From: Helicobacter apodemus
Lineage (GTDB): Bacteria > Campylobacterota > Campylobacteria > Campylobacterales > Helicobacteraceae
DNA: 64,000 nt
Assembly (NCBI RefSeq): GCF_000765745.2
Contig: NZ_JRPC02000011.1
Span: 1-64,000 of the forward strand
Direction: 5' to 3'
The position numbers were made by a program, and so were the translations under genes. Each line of letters opens with the position of its first letter. The stretch's first letter is position 1. The notes below the pieces were generated by a model that was not told the DNA's origin, did no database searches, and was given only the letters and a program-made list of their open reading frames with translations. Positions 40,618 to 50,798 of the stretch are shown here, one piece after another.

Positions 40618-41082
40618 ATGCTCTATTATATTATCGCCTTTTGTATGGGGATAGCTATTGCTATGCAAGCCCCTATTAATGCCTCTTTAGCTAAGGCTCT
40701 AGGAAACTCTCCTATTAATGCTGCACTAACCTCATTTATTATAGGCTCTATTTGTCTTCTAATTATTGCTTATTTGCAAGGCTCTTTGAATCTCTTTGCC
40801 CTTAAAACACTCTCTATACAAAATTTATGGAAACTCTTAGGGGGCATCTTGGGGGCATTTTTTGTCTTTGGGACTATTTTACTTGCCCCTAAAATTGGGT
40901 TAATTAATATGTTTTTACTAGCTCTTGTAGGACAGCTTTTAATGAGTGTTATTTTGGATAATATAGGAGCTTTTGGGCTAGTCGTCAAACCTATTACATT
41001 ACAAAAAATACTAGGTTTAGGTATTATCATCATTGGGCTTTGTGTTTTCTTTTCTAAAGAGCTTAAATTAAAATTCATATAG
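40618..41082 (+). CDS. YdcZ-type (DUF606) DMT-superfamily membrane protein
   Basis: About 154 residues with five membrane helices: MLYYIIAFCMGIAIAMQAPINASLAK (typical DUF606 opening), NAALTSFIIGSICLLII, WKLLGGILGAFFVFGTILLAPKIG. I chose the ATG at 40618 because AAAAGGAAG lies just upstream; the longer TTG start at 40600 would contain that site. Possible small-molecule exporter. Converges on the ABC ATPase gene with an 8-base overlap. Confidence 0.85.
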   Translation: MLYYIIAFCMGIAIAMQAPINASLAKALGNSPINAALTSFIIGSICLLIIAYLQGSLNLFALKTLSIQNLWKLLGGILGAFFVFGTILLAPKIGLINMFLLALVGQLLMSVILDNIGAFGLVVKPITLQKILGLGIIIIGLCVFFSKELKLKFI

Positions 41083-41809
41083 CATTATTAAATTTCTGTA
41101 AAAATAGTTTTGCTCTATGCGTTTTAGGTGCATTAAAAAAGCTCTCTGGAGGGGATTGCTCTAATATTTTTCCCTCACTCATAAATATCACTTCATTAGC
41201 AATCTTTCTAGCAAAATTTAGCTCGTGTGTTACAAGAATCATCGTCTTATCCTTAATCATCTTTATAACATTTAAAACCTCTTCAACAAGCTCTGGATCT
41301 AAGGAACTAGTAGGCTCATCAAAAAGCAATATCTCGGGATTAAAAGCTAAGGCTCTAGCAATCCCTATTCGTTGCTGCTGCCCTCCACTTAACATACTTG
41401 GATAATACTCCGCCCTCTCCCTTAATCCTACCATATCTAAATACTTAAAGCCTATTTTATTGGCTTCGGCTTTACTATACTTATGCACACTAATAAGAGA
41501 TTGCGTAATGTTTTCTAAAGCGGTTTTATTTGCAAATAAATTATAATTTTGAAAAACCATCCCAACTTTTTTACGAATTCTTTGTAAATCTCCTTTATAA
41601 ATCTTTGTAAAATCAATAACTAAATCCTGCATTTTCATCATTCCGCTATCTGGCATCTCAAGCAAATTAATACACCTAAGCAAAGTGCTTTTACCACTTC
41701 CACTTGGACCAAGTAGGGCATAAACTTTGTTTTTTTCAATTTTTAAACAAATATCCTCTAAAACCCTCTGTGTTTGAAAACTTTTCTTTAAATGCATAAT
41801 TTCTATCAT
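41075..41809 (-). CDS. Polar amino-acid ABC transporter ATP-binding protein
   Basis: A 244-residue ATPase: Walker A GPSGSGKST, Q-loop VFQNYNLF, signature LSGGQQQRIGIARALA, Walker B LLFDEPTSSLDPE, H-loop VTHEL. The polar amino-acid subfamily (GlnQ/TcyC type). Last gene of a three-gene importer operon, overlapping the permease by 4 bp. The neighbouring Cys/Met PLP enzyme suggests cystine or a sulfur amino acid as substrate. Confidence 0.93.
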   Translation of the reverse strand: MIEIMHLKKSFQTQRVLEDICLKIEKNKVYALLGPSGSGKSTLLRCINLLEMPDSGMMKMQDLVIDFTKIYKGDLQRIRKKVGMVFQNYNLFANKTALENITQSLISVHKYSKAEANKIGFKYLDMVGLRERAEYYPSMLSGGQQQRIGIARALAFNPEILLFDEPTSSLDPELVEEVLNVIKMIKDKTMILVTHELNFARKIANEVIFMSEGKILEQSPPESFFNAPKTHRAKLFLQKFNNAI

Positions 41810-42522
41810 TTAGCGCCTACAATCTTTTTATATCTTGCAATCTTTTTCTCTAAGATTCCAAAAACTTTCTCTAAAATACTGCTAATTCCCCAATAAAATA
41901 AAGCAGCAATAATATAGACTTCTAAGAATTTTGAACTTCTATCTGCTTCAAGTGTAGCAACACCCATAATCTCTGGAACAGAAGCCGCAAAAACTAAAGA
42001 AGTTTCTTTAATGAGTAAAATAAAGAAATTTAAAATATTTGGCAAAGCCACTAATAAACCTTGGGGTAAGATAATTAAATACAAAGCTTGAAGAGTGCTT
42101 AAACCTATACTATAACTTGCCTCTAATTGTCCCTTATCAATACTTAAAATTGCACTACGAAATATCTCACTTAAATAAGCAGCACAATATAAAGAATACA
42201 CAAGATACATAAAATAAATAGCACTAATATTTGAAATATCAATATTTAAGCCATATTTTTGATTAAAATATCTTAACACTAAAGGGATACCATAGTAAGC
42301 TAAAAAAATTTGCACTAATACCGGAATCCCACGAAAAAATGAAATATACAATGTAGCTACTTGATAGAAAAAAAGGATTTTATAAATCCTACATAAGGCT
42401 AACACTAATCCAAAAATAGAGCCTATAACAAACCCCACAACCGCTATGGCAAGAGATAGAGGCACACCCTTAGCAATAGCAGGAATAGCACTTAAGGCAT
42501 ATTCAAAATCAAAAAGTTGCAT
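41806..42522 (-). CDS. Amino-acid ABC transporter permease
   Basis: A 238-residue HisM/TcyB-type permease with about five membrane helices, the family opening (GVPLSLAIAVVGFVIGSIFGL), FFRGIPVLVQIFLAYYGIP, and the EAA-type loop EASYSIGLSTLQALYLIILPQ. Works with the ATPase and binding protein on either side. Overlaps the binding-protein stop by one base. Confidence 0.93.
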   Translation of the reverse strand: MQLFDFEYALSAIPAIAKGVPLSLAIAVVGFVIGSIFGLVLALCRIYKILFFYQVATLYISFFRGIPVLVQIFLAYYGIPLVLRYFNQKYGLNIDISNISAIYFMYLVYSLYCAAYLSEIFRSAILSIDKGQLEASYSIGLSTLQALYLIILPQGLLVALPNILNFFILLIKETSLVFAASVPEIMGVATLEADRSSKFLEVYIIAALFYWGISSILEKVFGILEKKIARYKKIVGAK

Positions 42523-43343
42523 TATTGACTTTGATTAATGCCAAAAAACTCAATAGAAAGATCACGAAGCTCTCCTGTTTCTTTAGCTTTCTCTAAGGCA
42601 GCATCAATTTTTTCTATAATTTTCCTAGAACCCTCTTCATTTCTAAAAATAAAATAAACATTACTTTCCTTAACTCTACCATCTAAAATTTTCAATTTCA
42701 AATTCTGCTCTTTAATAATATCTACAATACTTGTAGGATCATTTAAATGCACATCAATGCGTTTATTGACTAAATCTTGCAAAAGAGGACTCAAATCCTT
42801 ATAATATCTTATCTCCAAAACATTTCCATTGGTTTTATTCCATTCTTCTAAAATTTTTGTATGTGCCGATCCAACCACACAACCAGCAATTTTACCCTTA
42901 AAATCCTCCATGGAATTAATGCTCTCCTCATCTGCCCTAGTAATAAACTGCGAAGTTGAAACAAAATAACTTTGATTATTAAATAAATACCGCTCTTCTC
43001 TCTCTGGAGTTTTAACAATTTGATTAGCCAAAACATCAAATCTAGCAGAATCTAATCCTAAAAATAAAGCACTCCAAGGAGCATAATTAAACTCAAAAGA
43101 TAAAGTAGGATCTATTTTTTCTAATATTCTTAATACCTCAACATCATATCCTGTAACCTTACCCTCTTTATCCACATAACTATAAGGCTTATAAGCCCCT
43201 TCACTTCCTACTTTAACCTTAATAGTATTTTGTGATTGCAACTCTTGTGAATTGCTGCAACCTATAAAGCCTACTATCCCTATCAGAGCCACTAAAGCAA
43301 CAGCATACAAAGTCCTTAAATTTGCTATATAGATTATTTTCAT
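42522..43343 (-). CDS. Amino-acid (probably cystine) ABC transporter substrate-binding lipoprotein
   Basis: A 273-residue protein with a lipoprotein signal (VALIGIVGFIGC, Cys 29). Then it follows the family-3 solute-binding fold: KVGSEGAYKPYSYVDKEGKVTGYDVEVLRIL, WSALFLGLDSARFDVLANQIVKTPEREERYLF, GKIAGCVVGSAHTKIL. These are closest in style to FliY/TcyJ cystine-binding proteins. It delivers substrate to the permease. The cystine assignment rests on motif style and the adjacent PLP enzyme. Confidence 0.88.
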   Translation of the reverse strand: MKIIYIANLRTLYAVALVALIGIVGFIGCSNSQELQSQNTIKVKVGSEGAYKPYSYVDKEGKVTGYDVEVLRILEKIDPTLSFEFNYAPWSALFLGLDSARFDVLANQIVKTPEREERYLFNNQSYFVSTSQFITRADEESINSMEDFKGKIAGCVVGSAHTKILEEWNKTNGNVLEIRYYKDLSPLLQDLVNKRIDVHLNDPTSIVDIIKEQNLKLKILDGRVKESNVYFIFRNEEGSRKIIEKIDAALEKAKETGELRDLSIEFFGINQSQ

Positions 43344-43532
43344 AAATATCCTTTTTTAAATCTTCTGTATAATTACCCAAAAGATTCCTACATATCCTCT
43401 AAATAAATAACGATAATTATAGAATCTTCACAAAAACCTTCATAAATAAAAAAATTTATTAATCAATTCCCCCATACTAATTGCCAACAAGCAATCTAAA
43501 AACCAAAATCCTATTCCTTAATTATCCTCCTC

Positions 43533-44693
43533 CTATATTTTATCCAAAGCATTACTTAATGCTTCTTTTAGGTCCTCTACATCTTCTAACCCAATCGACA
43601 ATCGGAGTAGATTCTTAGTAATATTTAGCTCTTTTTTAACCACCTCATCCACACTTCCATGACTCATATAATAAGGGCAGCCAAAGAGGCTTTCTGCACC
43701 ACCTAAACTCTCCGCTAAAATAAAATGTTTAAGGTTTTTAGCAAAAACTTGCACTTGTTGATATTCTGCTTTTAAATAAACACTCACAACACCGCCAAAT
43801 AAACCATTCATTTGCTCTTTTGCAAGTTCGTGTTGGGGATGTGAGGGGAGTCCTGGATAAATCACCTTTTCTATCTTATTATGAGATTCTAAAAATCGTG
43901 CGATTTCTAAAGCATTACTACAATGCCTCTCCATTCTTAATGCTAAAGTTTTTAATCCCCTAGCGTGTAAATAAGAATCAAAAGGAGCAAGAATCATACC
44001 CGTAGAATTAGAAACAAAACGCAATTTCTCGTACAAAGAATCATCATTTAAAACAACAGCCCCTCCAACACTATCACTATGCCCATTAATATATTTCGTC
44101 ATACTATGCACAACAACATCGGCACCTAAATCTAGGGGTTTTTGTAAATAAGGTGTAGCAAAAGTATTATCTACCACACTTAAAATATTATGCTTCTTAG
44201 CCATATTACAAATAGCTTTTATATCGCAAAGCTGCAAAAGTGGATTTGTTGGGGATTCTAACCAAATTATTTTAGTCTTATTCGTAATAGCAGATTGAAT
44301 ATTTTCTAGCTTTGTCATATCAAGGTATTTTACCTTGATATTAAAATGGTTAAACACTTTGCTTAAAAGTCGTCTTGTCCCTCCATAAATATCATCAAAG
44401 CAAAGAATCTCATCATCAGATTTTAAAAAACTTAGCAAACTCACACATTCAGCCGCTTGACCGCTTGCATAACAAATGGCGTATTTTGCATTCTCTAAGG
44501 CGGCTAATTTACTCTCTACAACTTCCCTTGTAGGATTGGTTAATCGAGAATATCCAAATCCCCTAATAGTATTTTCAAAATCTGGTTTTGCAAAGGTGCT
44601 TGCTAGATGGATAGAGCTTATAACATCACTTGAGGTTTTACCACTTAAATTAGGCTCTTCAGCTACAGATATGGCTTTGGTGCTAAACTTCAT
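43533..44693 (-). CDS. Cys/Met metabolism PLP-dependent enzyme (cystathionine gamma-synthase/lyase family)
   Basis: A 386-residue gamma-family enzyme. PLP lysine in VVHSMTKYINGHSDSVGGAV, plus YSRLTNPTREVVESKLAALENAKYAICYASGQAA and WLESPTNPLLQLCDIKAI. It catalyses a gamma-replacement or elimination in trans-sulfuration (MetB, MecB or MetC-like); the exact reaction cannot be told from sequence alone. It lies 190 bases upstream of the amino-acid importer on the same strand, suggesting joint use of imported cystine or cystathionine. Confidence 0.9.
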   Translation of the reverse strand: MKFSTKAISVAEEPNLSGKTSSDVISSIHLASTFAKPDFENTIRGFGYSRLTNPTREVVESKLAALENAKYAICYASGQAAECVSLLSFLKSDDEILCFDDIYGGTRRLLSKVFNHFNIKVKYLDMTKLENIQSAITNKTKIIWLESPTNPLLQLCDIKAICNMAKKHNILSVVDNTFATPYLQKPLDLGADVVVHSMTKYINGHSDSVGGAVVLNDDSLYEKLRFVSNSTGMILAPFDSYLHARGLKTLALRMERHCSNALEIARFLESHNKIEKVIYPGLPSHPQHELAKEQMNGLFGGVVSVYLKAEYQQVQVFAKNLKHFILAESLGGAESLFGCPYYMSHGSVDEVVKKELNITKNLLRLSIGLEDVEDLKEALSNALDKI

Positions 44694-45086
44694 AATCTTC
44701 CTTTTCTTGTATAGATTTAACTTTGTAAAATTTTACTATTATTTTTTTAAAAAAAGACTTTTGTTGATTAAGAATATCTTATCGTAAAATTACAAGTTCT
44801 TAAGATTACTATTTTATGATGCACTAGCTCTAAATATCCCCTTGTAATGTGATTTATGTTACACTCTTAATTACCCAAATAAATGAGGTTTCACATAAGA
44901 ATTATAACCTGTGTTACTTTATAGAAAAAACAAAAGAAAAAATAACAAAATTATTACAGCCTAAAAGATGATATGTTAAACTCAAATCACTTGAATATTA
45001 TATAAATTTATAGGCATAAAAAAAGGTTTTTAAGCAATATCATTTATAATAAGGTAAATTTATACATTTAATTTAAAAGGCAAAGT
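44694..45086. other. Intergenic region between the PLP enzyme and NCS1 permease genes
   Basis: 393 AT-rich bases separating divergent genes. A TGTAA-N11-TTACA inverted repeat near 44850-44872 could be a regulator site. No gene or RNA recognised. Confidence 0.4.
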
Positions 45087-46552
45087 ATGCAAGAAAAAAA
45101 TCATCTCTTAGAAGAGGCTATATTGCCGGTATGGAATAACCAAAGAACAATAGGATTTATAGGTTTTATTTGGATGTGGATAAGTATGGCAGTTATTATC
45201 GCTACTTTTTCGCTAGGAGAGACAGGCATTAAGTCTATGTCGCTTTTTGAAGTTTTGGGCATAATTTTCATTGCCAATGTGGCTATTGCTATTATTATGA
45301 CCCTTGTAGCAGATATTGGTGTAGAACACGGGCTTTCTTTTGCGGTGTATTTACGAGCCCCCTTTGGGATAAGAGGCACACATTTCCCTTCCATTGCAAG
45401 AGGTATTGGAGCATCGATATGGTTTGGGATTCAAACCTATTTGGGGGCATTAGCCTTAAATGGAATCTCCGAATATCTACTAGGTTTTGATAATTGGTTT
45501 ATATGGTATGTGCTTTTTGCCTTTATTCAAATAGTTAGCACAGGTATGGGGATTAGGGCCGTGGAGGTTATTACTTCAGTGGCAGCACCTTGTATTATTG
45601 CCGTAACGATTTGGATGTATTTCACATTAGAAGAGCTAGCACAGATTAAGGGCGTTAATATCTGGACTTTTGCAGGTAGCGAAAATATTAATCTCTTTGT
45701 CTTTTTCTTTGCAAATATGTCCTTTTGGTCTGCTTTAGCCATAGATATTCCTAATCTCACGCGTTTTTAAAAACCCAAAGTGGTGCAAAAAACTTTTTTA
45801 AAAGAAACAAAAATGTCTTTATAGCACAACTTATAGCACTTCCAGCTACACAGGCTTGGATAGGTGTTATTGGAGGTATTTCTTTTTTAGCAGCAGGACT
45901 TTGGAATCCTATAGAAGTTATACAGGCTAATGGCACAGGGCTTACAATGATTGTTTTACTTGTTATGGTGATTTTCTCTCAATGGTCTACTAATGCCCCT
46001 GCAAACCTTATCCCTGCGGCTTTAGCCTTTGTTAATGCTGGAGCACCTAAGATTCATTATTTCACCGCTGTTGTGTTTGCAGGTATCGTTGGGACTATCA
46101 TTATGCCTTGGCTCATCTTAGATAATCTCTTTGTTTTCCTTGGCTACTATGGTGCAGTCCTCTCTGGTATAGCAGGAATCATCATCGCAGATTATTACAT
46201 TATCCGCAAAAGAAAAGTAAATGTCCCTCATCTATACCGCTATGATGGGCAGTTTGTCTTTTATAAAGGCTTTAATTTTGCAGGTCTTTTAAGCTGGTTA
46301 ATTGGAGGGGGTTTAGCCATTTATTTTACGAGCTATGCTTTTTTAGTAGGTTTTTTTGTAAGCCTCATTGTCTATGTTGTATTAATGAAAGTTTGGATTA
46401 TACCAAGATACATGCAAGCAGAAATTACAAGTAAGGATAATAGCTTTCTTGGGACAAGTGTGGGTATGAATTGGGTCTATGATAATAAAAATGAGAAATT
46501 TCAGAGGGTCAAGACAGAAAATCTTAGTCTAACTTCTAGAGAGGATAGATAG
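45087..46552 (+). pseudogene. NCS1-family nucleobase/cation permease, frameshifted
   Basis: The first part (to 45770) carries the N-terminal helices (TIGFIGFIWMWISMAVIIATFSLGE, FGIRGTHFPSIARGIGASIWFGIQTYLG), typical of NCS1 cytosine/purine/allantoin permeases. It ends at TRF followed by TAA. The remaining helices continue without a gap in another frame (IAQLIALPATQAWIGVIGGI, MVIFSQWSTNAPANLIPAALAFVNAG, GIIIADYYIIRKR) to 46552. One extra T in the T5 run at 45765-45769 restores a single protein of about 488 residues. The cause may be a mutation, slippage or a sequencing error. Confidence 0.85.
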
Positions 46553-46648
46553 ATTAGAATCTTAAAAGAATTTTGCCCCTTAAGGGGGATGATGAGGAAT
46601 TACAAAGAACTTAGCTATAATTCCACAAAATTTCCCTAAAGGTTAGAA

Positions 46649-48550
46649 ATGGATTATGATGTTTTAGTTATTGGGGGCGGTCATGCTGGTATTGAAGCCT
46701 CTATCATAGCGGCTAAAATGGGTTGTAAAACACTTTTATTAACCATTTTAGTAGAGCAAATTGGTGCTGCAAGTTGCAATCCTGCTGTTGGCGGACTTGG
46801 TAAAGGGCATCTTGTTAAAGAAGTAGATGCACTTGGTGGAGTTATGGGATATATCACCGATAAAACAGGGATTCAATTCCGCACTCTTAATGCCTCAAAA
46901 GGTCCAGCCGTGCGTGGGACAAGAGCTCAAATTGATATGGATAGGTATAAAATCTTAGCAAGAGATTTATGTTACCAAACACCAAACCTAGAAGTTTCCC
47001 AGCAAATCGTAGAATCCCTTATTATAGAAAAAGACGCCATTAAGGGTGTAAAAACCAATATTGGCAAAATCTATCGGGCAAAAAAAGTGATTTTAACTAC
47101 AGGGACATTTTTAAGGGGTAAAATTCATATTGGGGAGAATACTTCTAGTAATGGACGTTCTGGAGAGCCTCCTGCTATGGAACTTGGCAAATGTTTAGAA
47201 TCTTTAGGGCTTGAAATAGGGCGTTTAAAAACAGGAACTTGTGCGAGAATTAAAGGGAGTAGCATTAACTTTGAATGTTTAGAAAAACATTATGGCGATA
47301 CCCCAGCCCCTTATTTTAGTCAAGAAACCACTAAAGAATTAGGGGAGCAAACATTTGCCCCAACCCAACTACCCTGCTATGTAACCTACACTAATGCTAA
47401 AACCCACCAAATCATTCGCGATAATTTTCATCGCACCCCTCTTTTTACAGGGCAAATTGAAGGTGTGGGTCCAAGATATTGCCCAAGCATTGAAGATAAA
47501 GTTTATCGCTTTAGCGATAAAGAGAGACATCAGCTATTCTTAGAACCCCAAACATTAGAGGCTAATGAATATTATATTAATGGCTTAACAACCTCTCTAC
47601 CCTTTGATGTTCAAGAAGCAATTATTCATAGTATTGAAGGTTTAGAAAATGCAGAAATTGTGCGTTATGGTTATGCTATTGAATATGATTATATTAATCC
47701 CACAGAGCTAAAACATACACTAGAAACAAAAAAAATAAAAAATCTCTATTGTGCAGGGCAGATTAATGGAACAACTGGCTATGAAGAAGCAGCCGCTCAA
47801 GGAATCCTAGCTGGTATCAATGCTGCCTTAAGTGCTAAGGGTAAAGAACCTATTATCCTTAAACGCAATGAAGCTTATTTGGGAGTTATGATTGATGATT
47901 TAGTTACCAAAGGGACAAAAGAACCTTATAGAATGTTTAGTTCCCGTGCAGAATATCGCCTCTTGTTGCGTGAAGATAATGCGATTTTTAGACTTGGGGA
48001 ATTAGCCTATAAATTAGGCTTAATGCCACAGATAGAATATCAAAGATTACTTAAAGATAAGCAATGCATACAAGAGGGGTTAAAATGGCTTAGGGAGACT
48101 TCTATAACCCCAACACTAGAAATTCTAAATCTCCTACAATCCTTAAAAGAAGAAAAAATTAGCGATAAAACAACTTGGCAAATTATTTTTAGCCGCAGGA
48201 GTTTTGATTTATCTAAACTCCTACAAATTTCTACACTCATTCCAACGCCTTTTAAATCCTTTTCACTCCGTGCTTTAGAGCAAATTCTAATAGAAGCAAA
48301 ATACGCAAGCTATATCCAAAAGCAACAAATGCTTATTGATAATATGGATAAAATGTTAAGCATTCAAATTCCGGATAATTTTAACTATGAAATCCCAAGT
48401 CTTAGCCTAGAAATTATAGAAAAACTCAAGAAATTCACCCCAAAAAGTCTTTTTGAAGCTAGTGAAATTAGCGGTATCACACCTGCTAGTTTAGAGGTTT
48501 TACAGCTTTATATCCATCTCCACCATAAAAACCTCGTTAAAACCTCATAA
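46649..48550 (+). CDS. mnmG: tRNA uridine-5-carboxymethylaminomethyl modification enzyme MnmG
   Basis: A 633-residue FAD enzyme: dinucleotide fold [14 protein letters not shown] at residues 5-18, [58 protein letters not shown]. With MnmE it installs cmnm5U at the wobble position of several tRNAs. Full length. Its 3' end overlaps the convergent endonuclease gene by 14 bases. An MnmD-like methyltransferase lies close by. Confidence 0.97.
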   Translation: MDYDVLVIGGGHAGIEASIIAAKMGCKTLLLTILVEQIGAASCNPAVGGLGKGHLVKEVDALGGVMGYITDKTGIQFRTLNASKGPAVRGTRAQIDMDRYKILARDLCYQTPNLEVSQQIVESLIIEKDAIKGVKTNIGKIYRAKKVILTTGTFLRGKIHIGENTSSNGRSGEPPAMELGKCLESLGLEIGRLKTGTCARIKGSSINFECLEKHYGDTPAPYFSQETTKELGEQTFAPTQLPCYVTYTNAKTHQIIRDNFHRTPLFTGQIEGVGPRYCPSIEDKVYRFSDKERHQLFLEPQTLEANEYYINGLTTSLPFDVQEAIIHSIEGLENAEIVRYGYAIEYDYINPTELKHTLETKKIKNLYCAGQINGTTGYEEAAAQGILAGINAALSAKGKEPIILKRNEAYLGVMIDDLVTKGTKEPYRMFSSRAEYRLLLREDNAIFRLGELAYKLGLMPQIEYQRLLKDKQCIQEGLKWLRETSITPTLEILNLLQSLKEEKISDKTTWQIIFSRRSFDLSKLLQISTLIPTPFKSFSLRALEQILIEAKYASYIQKQQMLIDNMDKMLSIQIPDNFNYEIPSLSLEIIEKLKKFTPKSLFEASEISGITPASLEVLQLYIHLHHKNLVKTS

Positions 48551-49223
48551 GTTTTTGCATTTTTTGCACTCTTAAAAAATTCCTAAAATCCCGCTCTTTT
48601 TTATCCATAGGATACATCTTGTCCCACCTCTGCATTAATTGACGCTCTGTTTTAGAGAGCCTTATTTTATAAGTTTTTTCCATATACAAATAACTCCTAG
48701 CAATCCAACCCTTAGAATAATTTGCTGGATAAAATTCTTTATCTTTGAAATTTGCATAAACTTTACATTGTCCATATTGATTTAAAAGCCATCTTCTAGG
48801 GGCTTCTCTAAAGGGAAGATTCCCCCTATCGGCATTTATCTCACCAATAGTAGGAACGATATTTTGCAAATCTCCCTCCATTTTCTTAAATAAAGAATCA
48901 TTGGCACATTCCCTCCTACCTCCTCTTTTCCAACAAGCTAAATGTTTGCCAAAGGTATGTGCTGGCATTATATGTTCTAGCTCTATTTGTCTAGCCCTTA
49001 AGTTGATTTTACCCTCTTTAGTGTATCTGTTTCTAGGGGTATAAGAGGGGCTAGGAATAATCTGGAAGCTATTTTTCACCCACCTAAAAGGGGTGTTACA
49101 ATAAAAATCCCTTTGGTAATGGGGATTATCTTGTAAAAACTGGATTAAAGTAGTCTTGGCTGTAGCAAAAGAATCCGCTAAAGAAATTTGCAAGATCACT
49201 AAAATACTCACCAAGAAACGCAT
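48537..49223 (-). CDS. Endonuclease I-type secreted nuclease
   Basis: A 228-residue protein with a signal peptide ([18 protein letters not shown]). It has the endonuclease I (EndA/Dns) core: [29 protein letters not shown] (beta-beta-alpha metal site), then [22 protein letters not shown] and [18 protein letters not shown] periplasmic or secreted DNase that may limit incoming DNA or recover nucleotides. Confidence 0.9.
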   Translation of the reverse strand: MRFLVSILVILQISLADSFATAKTTLIQFLQDNPHYQRDFYCNTPFRWVKNSFQIIPSPSYTPRNRYTKEGKINLRARQIELEHIMPAHTFGKHLACWKRGGRRECANDSLFKKMEGDLQNIVPTIGEINADRGNLPFREAPRRWLLNQYGQCKVYANFKDKEFYPANYSKGWIARSYLYMEKTYKIRLSKTERQLMQRWDKMYPMDKKERDFRNFLRVQKMQKLMRF

Positions 49224-49348
49224 ATTCTACCTTTGAACTAAACTTTTTTGTTTATGGATTGAAATCCTGAAATCTGCATTTAGTAAAACTTTGTTGATAA
49301 AAGCTAAGTATCCTGCTCTTGTTTGTGGAATTAAGATTTAAATATATA

Positions 49349-50101
49349 TTATTTTTCATCATATAAGGCTTTTAAACACTTATTTAAAGCAATTTTATGG
49401 GGAATATCTATAGCTATAATTTTTGAAACATTTTCAATTTCCAAACAAGGATTAGCCACTTTGGTAAAAATAACAGAATCCCGCACCTCTTTTTGCTTTA
49501 ACAAATAAGGTATAAAACCCGCTAAATAAGCACTATAGAGCATAGAAGAATTTTGCGAATAAGTCGTAATAATACAATCCCCTGAAGTCATTTCAAAAAG
49601 CTTTTTAAAATACTCATAAGTCCAAAGCATTTTATTCTTTTTAGGGCTAAAGGCATCTTGAAAGACAATATCAAAGCTTCCTTTTAAATGCGTTAAAGTC
49701 TCTCTAGCTTCTCCTAAATGCAGATAAACCTTAAGTTTTTTCTCCTCATAATATTGTTCTGTGATGAGTTTGTTTAAAATATGCTTATCTAGATTCTTAG
49801 GGTAGTTATAAGCATTAAGTGATGCAAGGAGTGTTTTATCTATCTCTGGAGAGTGAATCTCCCAAACACCCTTATATCCCCTATCTCTTGTATAGCTTAT
49901 CAAGGCAAGTGTGTTATAACCTAATCCAAAACAAATATCTAAAACCTTTAAAGAATCTTTATAGAAAGCATAAGCAAAACTTGGGTAAATATGCTTATGC
50001 ATTGTTTCTTTTAAAGCACCATCGCGGAGATTATGATAATGCTCACCAAAATATTGATTAAAGAGTGTAAAGCTTGAATCTTGTGTTAAAACTTCTAACA
50101 A
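49349..50101 (-). CDS. mnmD: MnmD-like tRNA mnm5-methyltransferase domain protein
   Basis: A 250-residue SAM-dependent enzyme: DGALKETMHKHIYPSFAYAF, then the SAM loop VLDICFGLGYNTLALISY, FDIVFQDAFSPKKNKMLWTYEYFKKL and TTYSQNSSMLYSAYLAGF. This matches the methyltransferase half of MnmC as a stand-alone MnmD. It converts nm5U to mnm5U in tRNA, downstream of MnmEG; mnmG is 0.8 kb away. It overlaps pyrF by 7 bases. It lacks the FAD-dependent MnmC1 half. Confidence 0.82.
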   Translation of the reverse strand: MLEVLTQDSSFTLFNQYFGEHYHNLRDGALKETMHKHIYPSFAYAFYKDSLKVLDICFGLGYNTLALISYTRDRGYKGVWEIHSPEIDKTLLASLNAYNYPKNLDKHILNKLITEQYYEEKKLKVYLHLGEARETLTHLKGSFDIVFQDAFSPKKNKMLWTYEYFKKLFEMTSGDCIITTYSQNSSMLYSAYLAGFIPYLLKQKEVRDSVIFTKVANPCLEIENVSKIIAIDIPHKIALNKCLKALYDEK

Positions 50102-50790
50102 GATAATTCCATAGTCTCTAAAATTTTCTTAACAACTTCTTGTGGATTTGCCGCCTTATAAATTGGGCGTCCTACGACAATAAAATCACTCATTGCTTCT
50201 TTGGCATCTTGCAAATTCGCTATCCTCTTTTGATCTCCACTTCCCTCACCAAAAGGTCTTATAGCTGGTGTTAAGGTCAAAAAATCCCGACTAAAGGTTT
50301 GTTTAATCTGTAAAGATTCTAGACAAGAACACACTATGCCATTTACTCCAACGCTAGAAGCTATTTTTGCAAACTCTAAGACTTGGGAGGGAATATCCCT
50401 ATGATAGATTTCAAAAAATGATTCTTCATCAAAGCTTGTTAAAGCACTAACTGCCATAACCAAAGGAGGATTTTCAATAACTTTTAAACGTTCCATAACT
50501 TCACGCATACCCCCTCTACCACTACTAGCGTGTAGAGTAACCATATCAACGTCAAGCTTAGCGATTTCATCAATGCTATCACCCATTGTATTAGGAATAT
50601 CATAAAGCTTCAAATCCAAAAAAATCTTAAAGGCAGGATTAATGGCTTTAATAGCATGCAAAAATGCTTGTCCATCGCGTATAAAGCTTCGTAATCCAAC
50701 TTTAACCCAAATCCCATAATCCCTTAAAAGTTCTAATAAATCAAGATTTTCTTTTGCACTTGCTAAATCAAGAGCAACACAAAGCTTCAC
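50095..50790 (-). CDS. pyrF: Orotidine 5'-phosphate decarboxylase
   Basis: A 231-residue TIM-barrel enzyme. VALDLASAKENL at the start, the catalytic FKIFLDLKLYDIPNTM, MVTLHASSGRGGMREV, LTPAIRPFGEGSGDQKR, FIVVGRPIYKAANP. Converts OMP to UMP in pyrimidine synthesis. In an apparent leftward operon with accD, rlmH, dksA and a membrane protein gene. Confidence 0.96.
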   Translation of the reverse strand: MKLCVALDLASAKENLDLLELLRDYGIWVKVGLRSFIRDGQAFLHAIKAINPAFKIFLDLKLYDIPNTMGDSIDEIAKLDVDMVTLHASSGRGGMREVMERLKVIENPPLVMAVSALTSFDEESFFEIYHRDIPSQVLEFAKIASSVGVNGIVCSCLESLQIKQTFSRDFLTLTPAIRPFGEGSGDQKRIANLQDAKEAMSDFIVVGRPIYKAANPQEVVKKILETMELSC

Positions 50791-50798
50791 AATCTCTC

